Origin: Actinomycetes bacterium | Lineage (GTDB): Bacteria; Actinomycetota; Actinomycetes; Actinomycetales; Cellulomonadaceae | Direction: 5' to 3' | DNA length: 8,208 nt | Assembly: GCA_023390875.1 (NCBI GenBank) | Contig: JAEWCA010000392.1 | Span: forward strand, 1-8,208 | Shown here: positions 1-6,380 of the stretch, in pieces | Position numbering within the stretch: the stretch's first letter is position 1 | Layout: every line of letters begins with the position of its first letter | Made by a program: the position numbers and the translations under genes | The notes under the pieces: generated by a model | Databases searched by the model: none | Told to the model about the DNA's origin: nothing | What the model saw: only the letters and a program-made list of their open reading frames with translations

Positions 1-286
1 GCGGGCGCGGGGGCGGGGCCACGGCCGGGGGGGGCGCCACCGAGGGGGGCGGGGGGTGCGCGGGCTCGGGCACGTCGGGCCCCCGCAGCCCGAACCACGA
101 CGCGCCGGCGAGCACCACGGCGACCAGCCCGACGCCGCCGGACTGCAGGCTGTGCCGCACGGTGCGCGCCCGCCGCACCCGACGGGCGACGCCCGCGAGC
201 GCGGCAGGGTCGGGCAGCAGGCCCGCGACGGACCGCTCGCGGGCCTCGACGTTCGCGTGCATGAGGTCGTTCAGGTCACGCGTCAC
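1..286 (-). CDS. Proline-rich single-pass membrane protein, possible sigma-factor partner (partial, 3' end off window)
   Basis: The visible 95 residues have three parts. Residues 1-45 form a hydrophilic, Arg-rich and presumably cytoplasmic segment. Residues 49-67 form one hydrophobic transmembrane helix (GGVGLVAVVLAGASWFGL). After that comes a proline-rich, presumably extracytoplasmic stretch with several PPP runs. The start is GTG at 286-284: AGGAGG at 298-293 sits 6 bases upstream, and the frame stays open to the window edge. The gene overlaps the last 11 bases of the upstream sigma-factor gene, so the two are almost certainly cotranscribed and translationally coupled. Genes just downstream of SigE-family sigma factors in actinobacteria often encode membrane proteins of this layout, some of them anti-sigma factors. 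I see no zinc-binding HxxxCxxC motif in the visible part, so an anti-sigma role is inference from position only. The proline stretch is encoded by C8 and C6 homopolymer runs. Confidence 0.75.
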   Translation of the reverse strand, partial: MTRDLNDLMHANVEARERSVAGLLPDPAALAGVARRVRRARTVRHSLQSGGVGLVAVVLAGASWFGLRGPDVPEPAHPPPPSVAPPPAVAPPPRP

Positions 287-830
287 GACGCACCTCCTGT
301 GTCCGGACGAGCACCACGGCATCGCGCTCGGGCGCGCTGGTCGTGCCGAGCGCGGCGTTCAGGGCGGCGGTCGCCTCGGACGTGTACCGCTTGACGGCGC
401 CCTCGCTCAGGCCGAGCACGGACGCCGTCTCACGGATCGACAGGTCCTCGAGGTGACGCAGCACGACGCACGCGCGCTGCCGTGGACCCAGGCTGCGGAG
501 GGCGACCTCGAGCTCGGTCGACAGACCGTCCTCGCCGGGTCCGGGGACGATCCCGGGGGCGCCGGACGTCGCCCGCTGCCACGACTCGCGCTCGCTGCCG
601 CGCCGCCGGGTCCGGTCCACGAACCGGGACACGATGGCCCGGCGCACGTACTGCTCGGCCTGCCCGACGGACTCGAACCGCGCACGCGCCGAGAACGTCG
701 AGACGAGTGCCTCCTGCACGAGGTCCTCGGCGTCCGCCCGCGTGGGCACCATCAGCAAGGCGCGCGCCACGAGCACCGGGTAGCGCTCGCGCGCCACCTG
801 CTCGAGCATCGGCTCCCATCGTCGGACCAC
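276..830 (-). CDS. SigE-family (ECF-like) RNA polymerase sigma factor
   Basis: A 184-residue two-domain sigma factor that would direct RNA polymerase to a small regulon. Region 2 spans about residues 13-78. It has the DAEDLVQEAL motif at 33-42, which contacts core polymerase, and the YVRRAIVSRFVDRTRRR segment at 61-77, which resembles the YVRR..V....D..RRR signature of the actinobacterial SigE family. A Gly/Pro linker (about 85-103) leads to region 4 at about 107-161. There, LGPRQRACVVLRHLEDLSIRETASVLGLSEGAVKRYTSEA forms the helix-turn-helix that reads the -35 element (residues 114-153, split here as seen: LGPRQRACVVLRHLEDL then SIRETASVLGLSEGAVKRYT). The GTG at 830-828 is chosen as start because GGAGGGAGG (843-835) lies just upstream. 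The in-frame ATG at 809 is 25 bases from that site. The gene diverges from the MFS gene and overlaps the membrane-protein gene downstream. It is not a SigB/SigF-type factor, so a direct link to the PP2C protein is not implied. Confidence 0.9.
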   Translation of the reverse strand: MVRRWEPMLEQVARERYPVLVARALLMVPTRADAEDLVQEALVSTFSARARFESVGQAEQYVRRAIVSRFVDRTRRRGSERESWQRATSGAPGIVPGPGEDGLSTELEVALRSLGPRQRACVVLRHLEDLSIRETASVLGLSEGAVKRYTSEATAALNAALGTTSAPERDAVVLVRTQEVRRDA

Positions 831-834
831 CCGA

Positions 835-843
835 CCTCCCTCC
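835..843 (-). promoter_or_regulatory. Strong Shine-Dalgarno site fixing the sigma-factor start
   Basis: The minus strand reads GGAGGGAGG, ending 4 bases before the GTG at 830; its upstream GGAGG half ends 8 bases before it. This favours the GTG start over the ATG 21 bases further in. Confidence 0.65.
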
Positions 844-854
844 AACACCCGTAG

Positions 855-880
855 AACGCATCGGCCGGAGGAAAGGTTGG
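855..880 (-). promoter_or_regulatory. Candidate ECF-type promoter of the sigma-factor gene
   Basis: The minus strand reads CCAACC (880-875), a 16-base spacer, then CGTT (858-855). An AAC-containing -35 with a CGT-type -10 at 16-17 bases is the usual layout of ECF-dependent promoters. It predicts a transcript start near 846-848, about 17 bases before the GTG start and just upstream of the Shine-Dalgarno site. If real, it would suit autoregulation. The match is short and was found by eye, so it is tentative. Confidence 0.35.
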
Positions 881-936
881 GGTGAGCGGAACCCGGTTCG
901 GGGAGGGTTGTGGGCCGCGGGTGCGAGGATGACGGC

Positions 937-2247
937 GTGCAGGTGATCGCCGACCTCCGGGCGCTGTGGCCGCTGCGGGACTTCCGCAGGCTCTTCGCCG
1001 TGCGCCTGACGAGCCAGGCCGCGGACGGCATGTTCCAGGTGGGTCTCGCGACGTTGTTCTTCTTCTCGCCCGAGAACGCGAGCACCGCGGTCGGTGTCGC
1101 GGCGGCGTTCGCGGTGCTGCTGCTGCCGTTCACGATCGTCGGGCCGTGGGCGGGCGTGCTGCTCGACCGGTGGCGGCGACGGCAGGTGCTGCTGTTCGGG
1201 AACCTGGTCCGGGTCGCGCTGACGGCGACGATCGCGCTGCTGATGATGACGCAGGGCGTCGGCCCGGCCGTGTACGTGCTGGCGCTGGTGAACCTGTCGA
1301 TCAACCGGTTCCTGCTGGCGGCGCTGTCGGCGTCGCTCCCCCGCGTGGTCGACGGGCCGCTGCTGCTGACCGCCAACTCGCTCACGCCGACGCTGGGTGC
1401 GGCGGCGGCGTTCGTGGGTGGCGGCCTGGGGTTCGTGCTCGGCCTCGTGATCCCGGAGGGGCACGCGCGGGACGCGGCGGCGCTGGTCGTGGCCGCCGCC
1501 GTGATGGGCGTCGCGTCGCTGCTCGCGACGCGTCTGGGCAAGGACCGGCTCGGGCCTGACGAGCGTGCGGACGCCGCCCAGCTGCGCGCCGCGCTCGGCA
1601 CGCTCGCGCGGGGCCTCGTCGAGGGTGCCCGGTACCTCGTCGAGCGGCGCACGCCGGCGCAGGCGCTCGGCATCATGGCGACGCACCGGTTCCTGTACGG
1701 CGTGACGTTCATCGCGAGCATCCTCATCAGCCGCAACCTGCTGTCGGACCCGTCGGACGTGGACGCGGGCCTGCGGACGTTCGCGGGGGTGCTCGGGGCG
1801 TCGGCGTTCGGGTTCATGCTGTCGGTGGTGCTGACGCCGGTGCTGTCGCCGCGGGTCGGGCCGCAGCGGTGGATCGTGCTGTGCCTGCTGCTGGCGACGG
1901 TGAGCCAGCTGCTGCTCGTCGTGAGCGTGGCCCGCACCGCGGTGCTGGTCGCGGCCGGTGCGCTGGGGCTCGCCGCGCAGGGCGCGAAGATCGCGGTCGA
2001 CACGATCGTGCAGCGCGACACGGCCGACGCGTACCGCGGCCGGGCGTTCGCCCTGTACGACGTCCTCTACAACGCGGCGTTCGTCCTCGCGGCCGCCCTC
2101 GGGGCCCTGACGCTGCCCGACACGGGCTACTCGCGGGTGCTGTTCCTCGTCCTGGCGCTGGGCTACGCCGCCGGCGCCGTGGTGTTCGGGGCGGCCTCCC
2201 GGCGGGTCGCCGCGCAACGGACCGCCGACGCGACAGCCGCCGCATGA
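937..2247 (+). CDS. MFS transporter (12-TM-like, likely drug or small-molecule exporter type)
   Basis: A 436-residue hydrophobic protein with about ten to twelve membrane segments. It resembles actinobacterial major facilitator permeases that open with a segment like LRDFRRLFAVRLTSQ (residues 13-27). The MFS motif A appears as GPWAGVLLDRWRRRQ (69-83) in the loop after the second helix. A hydrophilic central loop at about 200-236 (KDRLGPDERADAAQLR and following) separates the two halves, and a second-half motif-like stretch lies near DTADAYRGRAFALYD. The substrate cannot be told from sequence. The start GTG at 937 is preferred: GAGGA (925-929) lies 7 bases upstream and the protein then begins close to the first helix. 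GTG at 910 would add nine polar residues and has GGGAGGG only 2 bases away; GTG at 943 is also possible. The TGA stop overlaps the ATG of the LOV-phosphatase gene, so the two form one transcription unit diverging from the sigma factor. Confidence 0.85.
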   Translation: MQVIADLRALWPLRDFRRLFAVRLTSQAADGMFQVGLATLFFFSPENASTAVGVAAAFAVLLLPFTIVGPWAGVLLDRWRRRQVLLFGNLVRVALTATIALLMMTQGVGPAVYVLALVNLSINRFLLAALSASLPRVVDGPLLLTANSLTPTLGAAAAFVGGGLGFVLGLVIPEGHARDAAALVVAAAVMGVASLLATRLGKDRLGPDERADAAQLRAALGTLARGLVEGARYLVERRTPAQALGIMATHRFLYGVTFIASILISRNLLSDPSDVDAGLRTFAGVLGASAFGFMLSVVLTPVLSPRVGPQRWIVLCLLLATVSQLLLVVSVARTAVLVAAGALGLAAQGAKIAVDTIVQRDTADAYRGRAFALYDVLYNAAFVLAAALGALTLPDTGYSRVLFLVLALGYAAGAVVFGAASRRVAAQRTADATAAA

Positions 2248-3890
2248 CGGGGCTGGTGGACCTCGCGGCGCTCGACGCCGGCGTGTGCGTCACCGACCCC
2301 CGCCTGCCCGACGACCCGGTCGTCTGGGTCAACGACGCGTTCACGCGGATCACCGGGTACCGGCTCGACCAGGTCGTGGGGCGCAACTGCCGGTTCCTGC
2401 AGGGGCCCGAGACCGACCCGGTGGCCGTCGCCGAGATTCGCGCGGCGCTCGACGAGGGCCGGGTCGCGGCGACCGTGCTGCGCAACCACCGGCGGGACGG
2501 CTCGACGTTCTGGAACCAGCTGGTCATCGGCTCGGTGCACGACGAGACGGGCGCCGTCACCCACCGGGTGTCGGTGATGGTCGACGTGACCGACCGGCTC
2601 GACCCGCTGCGGGACGTCCGCACCGAGCTGTCGCTGCAGGCCGGCAGCCGCCTCGAGCTGCTCGCGCGCGTGAGCGACGAGCTCGCCCGGCACCTCGACT
2701 ACGAGGCGGCCGTCGACACGCTCGGGGACCTCGCGGTGCCGGCACTGGCGACGTGGGGTTTCGTCGCGGTGACCGACGACCGGGGCCGGTTCGAGCACGT
2801 GCACGTCGTCGCGGGCGACCCCGCGAGCGGCGCGCTGGCCCAGTCGCTCGCCGAGCAGGACCTCGGGTGGCTGCGGCGCGCACCGAAGGTCACGGCGGCG
2901 CTCGCCACGCACCCGGGCTACGTCGCGCTCCCCTACGAGATCGACACCACCGGCCTGCCCGGTCGGACCACCCCGGAGCAGCTCGCGCTGCTGGAGGGCC
3001 TGGGCCTGGGCAGCGCGCTCGTCGTGCCGCTGCGTGCGCGGGACCGTGTCATCGGGGTGCTGTGCCTGGTCCACGAGAAGCCCGACGGGTTCACGCCGGA
3101 CGCTGTCGTGACGGCCGCGCACCTGAGCCGCCGGGCGGGTCTCGCGCTCGACAACGTGCGCCTCTTCCTCGGCCAGCGCGACGCCGCGCTCACGCTGCAG
3201 CGCAGCCTGCTGCCGGAGATCCCCGACGTCCCCGGTCTGGACGTCGCCGCCCGGTACGTGCCGTCGGCCCGCCTGGCGGCGGTCGGGGGTGACTGGTTCG
3301 ACGTGCTGCCGCTGCCGGACGGGTCGATCGGGCTCGCCGTCGGCGACGTCGTGGGCCACGACATGACCGCCGCCGCCGCGATGGGGCAGCTGCGGTCGCT
3401 GCTGCGGTCGTTAGCGTGGGACGGCGACCGGCCCGCCCGCGTGCTCGCGCGGACGGACGAGATCGTGCGCGGCCTCGACATCGCCGACATCGCCACCTGC
3501 GTCTACGCCCGGCTGCGACCGGCGCCCGACGGCGCGGTGCTCGAGTACGCCCGCGCGGGCCACCCGCCGCCGCTCGTGCGCCTTCCGGACGGCACGGTCG
3601 ACCGGCTCGACGGCGCCCTCGGCACACCGATCGGCATCGGCGCCGTCGGCCGGCCGGCGGTCGAGCAGGTCGTCGACCTCCCGGTGGGTGCGACGCTCGT
3701 GATGTACACGGACGGCCTCATCGAGCGCCGCGACCGCGGGCTTCGGGACGGCATCGAGACGCTCGCCGCGGTCGTCGCCGCGCTGCCCGCCGACCTCGAC
3801 GCCGCGCAGGTGCGGGACCGGCTGGTCGGCGAGTTCGTCGGCGAGCACCAGGAGGACGACGTGTGCCTGCTGGTCGTCCGGCGCCGCTGA
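2244..3890 (+). CDS. LOV-GAF-PP2C (SpoIIE/RsbU-type) protein: predicted blue-light-regulated serine phosphatase
   Basis: A 548-residue soluble protein. The N-terminal PAS is a LOV domain (about 10-118): NDAFTRITGY (30-39), then GRNCRFLQGPETD (46-58) with photoactive Cys49, then flavin-contact Asn81 (NHRRDG) and Asn91 (FWN). It would bind FMN or another flavin and form a Cys adduct in blue light. The usual GVQ-DVT ending reads SVMVDVT (110-116), so the conserved Gln is Met112. A helical linker (about 118-155) leads to a GAF domain (about 156-307). The PP2C/SpoIIE phosphatase (about 310-546) keeps its metal-binding motifs: GGDWFD (348-353), GDVVGHD (367-373), YTDGLIERR (488-496) and DDVCLLVV (538-545). 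Such enzymes usually dephosphorylate STAS-domain anti-anti-sigma proteins; no STAS protein or RsbW-like kinase is encoded here. The ATG overlaps the MFS stop (ATGA) and has no clear Shine-Dalgarno site, so translation is probably coupled. Leu390 is a TTA codon. Confidence 0.93.
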   Translation: MTGLVDLAALDAGVCVTDPRLPDDPVVWVNDAFTRITGYRLDQVVGRNCRFLQGPETDPVAVAEIRAALDEGRVAATVLRNHRRDGSTFWNQLVIGSVHDETGAVTHRVSVMVDVTDRLDPLRDVRTELSLQAGSRLELLARVSDELARHLDYEAAVDTLGDLAVPALATWGFVAVTDDRGRFEHVHVVAGDPASGALAQSLAEQDLGWLRRAPKVTAALATHPGYVALPYEIDTTGLPGRTTPEQLALLEGLGLGSALVVPLRARDRVIGVLCLVHEKPDGFTPDAVVTAAHLSRRAGLALDNVRLFLGQRDAALTLQRSLLPEIPDVPGLDVAARYVPSARLAAVGGDWFDVLPLPDGSIGLAVGDVVGHDMTAAAAMGQLRSLLRSLAWDGDRPARVLARTDEIVRGLDIADIATCVYARLRPAPDGAVLEYARAGHPPPLVRLPDGTVDRLDGALGTPIGIGAVGRPAVEQVVDLPVGATLVMYTDGLIERRDRGLRDGIETLAAVVAALPADLDAAQVRDRLVGEFVGEHQEDDVCLLVVRRR

Positions 3891-3894
3891 CGCC

Positions 3895-5436
3895 CTACCC
3901 GGTGCGGTCCGCCCACCACCGCAGCAGCACCTCGCGGGCCTCGTCGGGCGCCGACGGGCCGTGCTCCATCCGGTGCTCGAGCAGGAACTTGTACGCCTCG
4001 CCGACCTCACGCCCGGGCTTGAGGCCGAGGATCTCCATGATCTGCGTGCCGTCGAGGTCCGGCCGGATGGCGTCGAGCTCCTCCTGCTCCTGCAGGCGCG
4101 CGATGCGGGTCTCGAGGTCGTCGTACGCGGCGGAGAGCCGGGCGGCCTTGCGGACGTTGCGCGTGGTGCAGTCGGACCGCGTGAGGCGGTGCAGCCGCTG
4201 CAGCAGCGGACCGGCGTCGGTGACGTAGCGGCGGACCGCCGAGTCCGTCCAGCCGCCCTCGCCGTACCCGTGGAAGCGCAGGTGCAGCTCGGTGAGCCGG
4301 GACACGGCCTGCACGGTCGCCTTGTCGAACCGCAGCTCCTTGAGCCGCTTCGCGACGAGCTTCGCGCCGACGACCTCGTGGTGGTGGAAGCTCACGCCGC
4401 CGCCCGCCTCGAACCGCCGGGTGCGGGGCTTGCCGATGTCGTGCAGCAGCGCCGCGAGCCGCAGCACCAGGTCGGGACCGGGCACCGGTCCGTCGGGGCC
4501 GGTCTCCAGCGCGATCGCGCGTTCGAGCACCTGCAGCGAGTGCTCGTAGACGTCCTTGTGGCGGTGGTGCTCGTCGATCTCGAGCCGCAGCGCGGGCAGC
4601 TCCGGCAGCACGTGGTCGGCGAGCCCGGTGTCGACCAGCACCTCGAGCCCCAGGCGCGGCTGCGGGGCGACGAGCAGCTTCGACAGCTCGTCGCGGACGC
4701 GCTCGCCCGACACGATGTCGATGCGGCCGGCCATGTCCTGGATCGCGGCGTACGCGTCCGCGTCGACCGTGAACCCGAGCTGCGCGGCGAACCGCGCGGC
4801 CCGCATCATCCGCAGCGGGTCGTCGTCGAACGACTGCCGCGGGTCGACGGGCGTGCGCAGGACGCCGCGGGCCAGGTCGGTGAGGCCGTCGAACGGGTCG
4901 ACGAACGTGAGCCCGGGGAGCCGGACCGCCATCGAGTTGACCGTGAAGTCGCGGCGCGACAGGTCGCCCTCGAGCGAGTCGCCGAACACGACCTCGGGCT
5001 TGCGGGACGCCGGGTCGTACGCGTCCGTGCGGTACGTGGTGACCTCGACGACGACGTCCGCGGTGGCCCCGCGGCGGCCCGCGAACCGGCGCGCCCCGAT
5101 CGTGCCGAACTCCTTGCCGATGTCCCAGTGCGCGTCGCCCCACCGCGCGAGGATCGCCTCGGTCTCGTCGGGCGTGGCCGACGTGGTGAAGTCCAGGTCC
5201 GCGCTCAGCCGGCCCAGGAACGCGTCGCGGACCGGACCGCCGACGAGCGCGAGCTCGTGACCGGCGTCGCGGAACAGGCCGCCGAGCTCGACCGCGTCGG
5301 CGGGCAGCCCGGCGAGCACCCCGATGGCACGCTTCTGCAGGGCGACGACGGCCGCGGACACGTCGTCGGGCGGGTCGCCCGCGCGCCGGTCGGCGGGGTC
5401 CGGCGGGACGGGGGCGGTGGAGGCGACGGGCGGCAC
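3895..5436 (-). CDS. cca: CCA-adding tRNA nucleotidyltransferase with HD domain
   Basis: Adds or repairs the 3' CCA end of tRNAs from CTP and ATP; cytoplasmic and essential in most bacteria. The 513 residues are close to the usual size for actinobacterial members. The nucleotidyltransferase head shows GGPVRD (66-71), the catalytic DLDFTT (80-85, metal-binding Asp80 and Asp82) and RRDFTVN (161-167). The nucleotide-selecting and neck region follows (DDDPLRMMRAARFA, 204-217). An HD-type domain follows, with HKDVYEHS (293-300), LLHDIGKPRTR (330-340) and FHHHEVVGA (350-358). This is the bacterial class II architecture with an HD domain, as in Rv3907c (annotated pcnA); a poly(A) polymerase is less likely given this synteny. 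The start is the GTG at 5436; the first 30 residues are low-complexity and Pro-rich, no strong Shine-Dalgarno site precedes them, and a later start such as the GTG for Val26 is possible. The stop is TAG, 4 bases from the convergent LOV-phosphatase stop. Confidence 0.96.
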   Translation of the reverse strand: MPPVASTAPVPPDPADRRAGDPPDDVSAAVVALQKRAIGVLAGLPADAVELGGLFRDAGHELALVGGPVRDAFLGRLSADLDFTTSATPDETEAILARWGDAHWDIGKEFGTIGARRFAGRRGATADVVVEVTTYRTDAYDPASRKPEVVFGDSLEGDLSRRDFTVNSMAVRLPGLTFVDPFDGLTDLARGVLRTPVDPRQSFDDDPLRMMRAARFAAQLGFTVDADAYAAIQDMAGRIDIVSGERVRDELSKLLVAPQPRLGLEVLVDTGLADHVLPELPALRLEIDEHHRHKDVYEHSLQVLERAIALETGPDGPVPGPDLVLRLAALLHDIGKPRTRRFEAGGGVSFHHHEVVGAKLVAKRLKELRFDKATVQAVSRLTELHLRFHGYGEGGWTDSAVRRYVTDAGPLLQRLHRLTRSDCTTRNVRKAARLSAAYDDLETRIARLQEQEELDAIRPDLDGTQIMEILGLKPGREVGEAYKFLLEHRMEHGPSAPDEAREVLLRWWADRTG

Positions 5437-5532
5437 TCGTCCAAGCCTGCCAGATGGGCGCCGCGCGGCGGCCTGTTGCGCCTCCCGGGCGACCCTCCGT
5501 CACCCTCCCGGTGGACGGACGTCCAGGTCACG

Positions 5533-5561
5533 TTGACTTCGTCCGGTGGCCGTCCGACGAT
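5533..5561 (+). promoter_or_regulatory. Candidate sigma-70 type promoter for the 5618-6325 gene
   Basis: TTGACT (5533-5538), a 17-base spacer, then GACGAT (5556-5561). The -35 matches five of six consensus bases; the -10 keeps only the key A at position 2 and T at position 6. It predicts a transcript start near 5568 and a leader of about 50 bases. The rest of the 181-base divergent region between cca and this gene holds no motif I can name. Confidence 0.45.
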
Positions 5562-5602
5562 GCCGTGATCGGCTCCGTCGACGACGACGGGAGCGATGCG
5601 AA

Positions 5603-5609
5603 AGAAGGA
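5603..5609 (+). promoter_or_regulatory. Shine-Dalgarno site fixing the start of the unknown gene
   Basis: AGAAGGA ends 8 bases before the GTG at 5618, in a purine-rich patch that stands out from the GC-rich surroundings. It supports this start over the longer open frame beginning at 5546, whose extra residues are an Arg-rich run. Confidence 0.65.
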
Positions 5610-5617
5610 CCACCGCC

Positions 5618-6325
5618 GTGCCCGAGTCGACCGGACCCCTGCGTCAGCTCGGTGCGGCCGTCTACCGCCTCCTGTTCGAGATGACCGACGAGGACCTCGA
5701 GCCCACGGACCAGCCCGTCGACGACGGCCAGGAGAACGCGGTGTTCCTCAGCCGGCCCACGTGGGACGGCACCCCGCTCGAGCAGCTCGAGAAGGCCGAG
5801 GCGTTCTTCGACGCGTGGGTCGAGTCCCTCCCCCGGCACCGCGCGTGGCTCGAGAGCGAGCTGCGCCGCATGAGCGGGCCGCCCGTGCCGACCGGGATCA
5901 GCGGCATGGACGACCTCGCGACGTGGGTGCACGAGCGCGCCGCCCACCCGTGGGTCATGACGCCCGGGCGGGTGGTCGCGTCCCAGCTCGTCCCCGGCGA
6001 GGGGTTCGGCGGGTCGCCGTACTGGCAGGCGATGATGTCGGGGCTGACCGCCGTGATCGCCGACGTCATGCAGACCTGGCACCCCGAGCTGCGGCTGCGG
6101 CTCAAGCTCGAGGACGGCCACGTGTACGACCTGCGGCCCGCGTGGACGCTCGCGCACATCACCCCGCCGTGGCGGCTCGCGCTCGCGTCCGCGAACCGCT
6201 TCCAGGACCTCGGCGAGTCGCACCTCGAACGGCTCCTGCAGGCCACCCGTCGTCCGTTCCCCGAGCCGGACGAGTCGATGCCGGCCGACCCGGAGCCGCT
6301 GGTCCACGACCGCGCACCCGTCTGA
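5618..6325 (+). CDS. Conserved-looking hypothetical protein, 235 aa, function unknown
   Basis: I do not recognise a family. The 235-residue product is acidic at its N-terminus (EMTDEDLEPTDQPVDD, 21-36) and has no signal peptide or membrane helix, so it is probably cytoplasmic. The middle is rich in aromatic residues and His, with WVHERAAHPWVM (103-114), GEGFGGSPYWQAMM (127-140) and DLRPAWTLAHITPPWR (171-186). This suggests a folded globular domain rather than a disordered one. The tail (211-235) is Pro- and Glu-rich. A GTG start at 5618 with AGAAGGA 8 bases upstream is well supported, and the codon use matches the neighbours. The gene diverges from cca and is followed after 55 bases by the NUDIX gene, which seems to have its own promoter. 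Placement inside the cca/NUDIX/DUF6049 block might hint at RNA or nucleotide housekeeping, but that is only guilt by position. Confidence 0.8.
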   Translation: MPESTGPLRQLGAAVYRLLFEMTDEDLEPTDQPVDDGQENAVFLSRPTWDGTPLEQLEKAEAFFDAWVESLPRHRAWLESELRRMSGPPVPTGISGMDDLATWVHERAAHPWVMTPGRVVASQLVPGEGFGGSPYWQAMMSGLTAVIADVMQTWHPELRLRLKLEDGHVYDLRPAWTLAHITPPWRLALASANRFQDLGESHLERLLQATRRPFPEPDESMPADPEPLVHDRAPV

Positions 6326-6368
6326 GCCGGACGAGGGCCTCGAGGAACGGACGCTCCCGACGACTCGT

Positions 6369-6374
6369 TACAGT
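6369..6374 (+). promoter_or_regulatory. -10 element for a probably leaderless NUDIX mRNA
   Basis: TACAGT fits the actinobacterial TANNNT -10 consensus and ends 6 bases before the A of the ATG at 6381. Transcription would therefore start at or next to the initiation codon. No Shine-Dalgarno sequence is visible before that ATG, which agrees with a leaderless transcript. The -35 region (about 6345-6351, AACGGA) is not recognisable. Confidence 0.6.
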
Positions 6375-6380
6375 GTCGAC

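Noticed and set aside
276..2217. Very long minus-strand open frames (581 and 595 codons) covering the MFS gene
   Set aside because: They are by-products of high GC on the antisense strand: composition is Arg/Ser/Thr- or Gln/Arg/Asp-rich with no domain. Only the 3' part of one of them, 276-830, is a real gene (the sigma factor).
1869..2243. Upstream extension of the LOV-phosphatase frame through the MFS coding region
   Set aside because: The frame is open, but the translation upstream of 2244 is Arg/Gly-rich and out of frame with the clear MFS protein; the ATG at 2244 begins right before the PAS/LOV fold.
276..3890. Idea that the LOV phosphatase directly controls the divergent sigma factor
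   Set aside because: SpoIIE/RsbU-type phosphatases act through STAS proteins on SigB/SigF-type factors. The sigma factor here is of the SigE/ECF type and no STAS or RsbW-like gene is present, so adjacency alone does not support it.
5459..5470. Perfect 12-base palindrome CGCCGCGCGGCG between cca and the unknown gene
   Set aside because: It is made only of G and C in DNA of this composition, has no loop and no conserved partner, so chance explains it.
3961..5568. 535-codon plus-strand open frame opposite cca
   Set aside because: cca on the minus strand is unmistakable by its motifs, while this frame is an Arg/Glu/Val-rich repeat-like translation with no recognisable fold.
6332..6342. Inverted repeat CGAGGGCCTCG after the unknown gene as a terminator
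   Set aside because: The arms are 5 bases with a one-base centre and no T tract, so it could not form a terminator hairpin.
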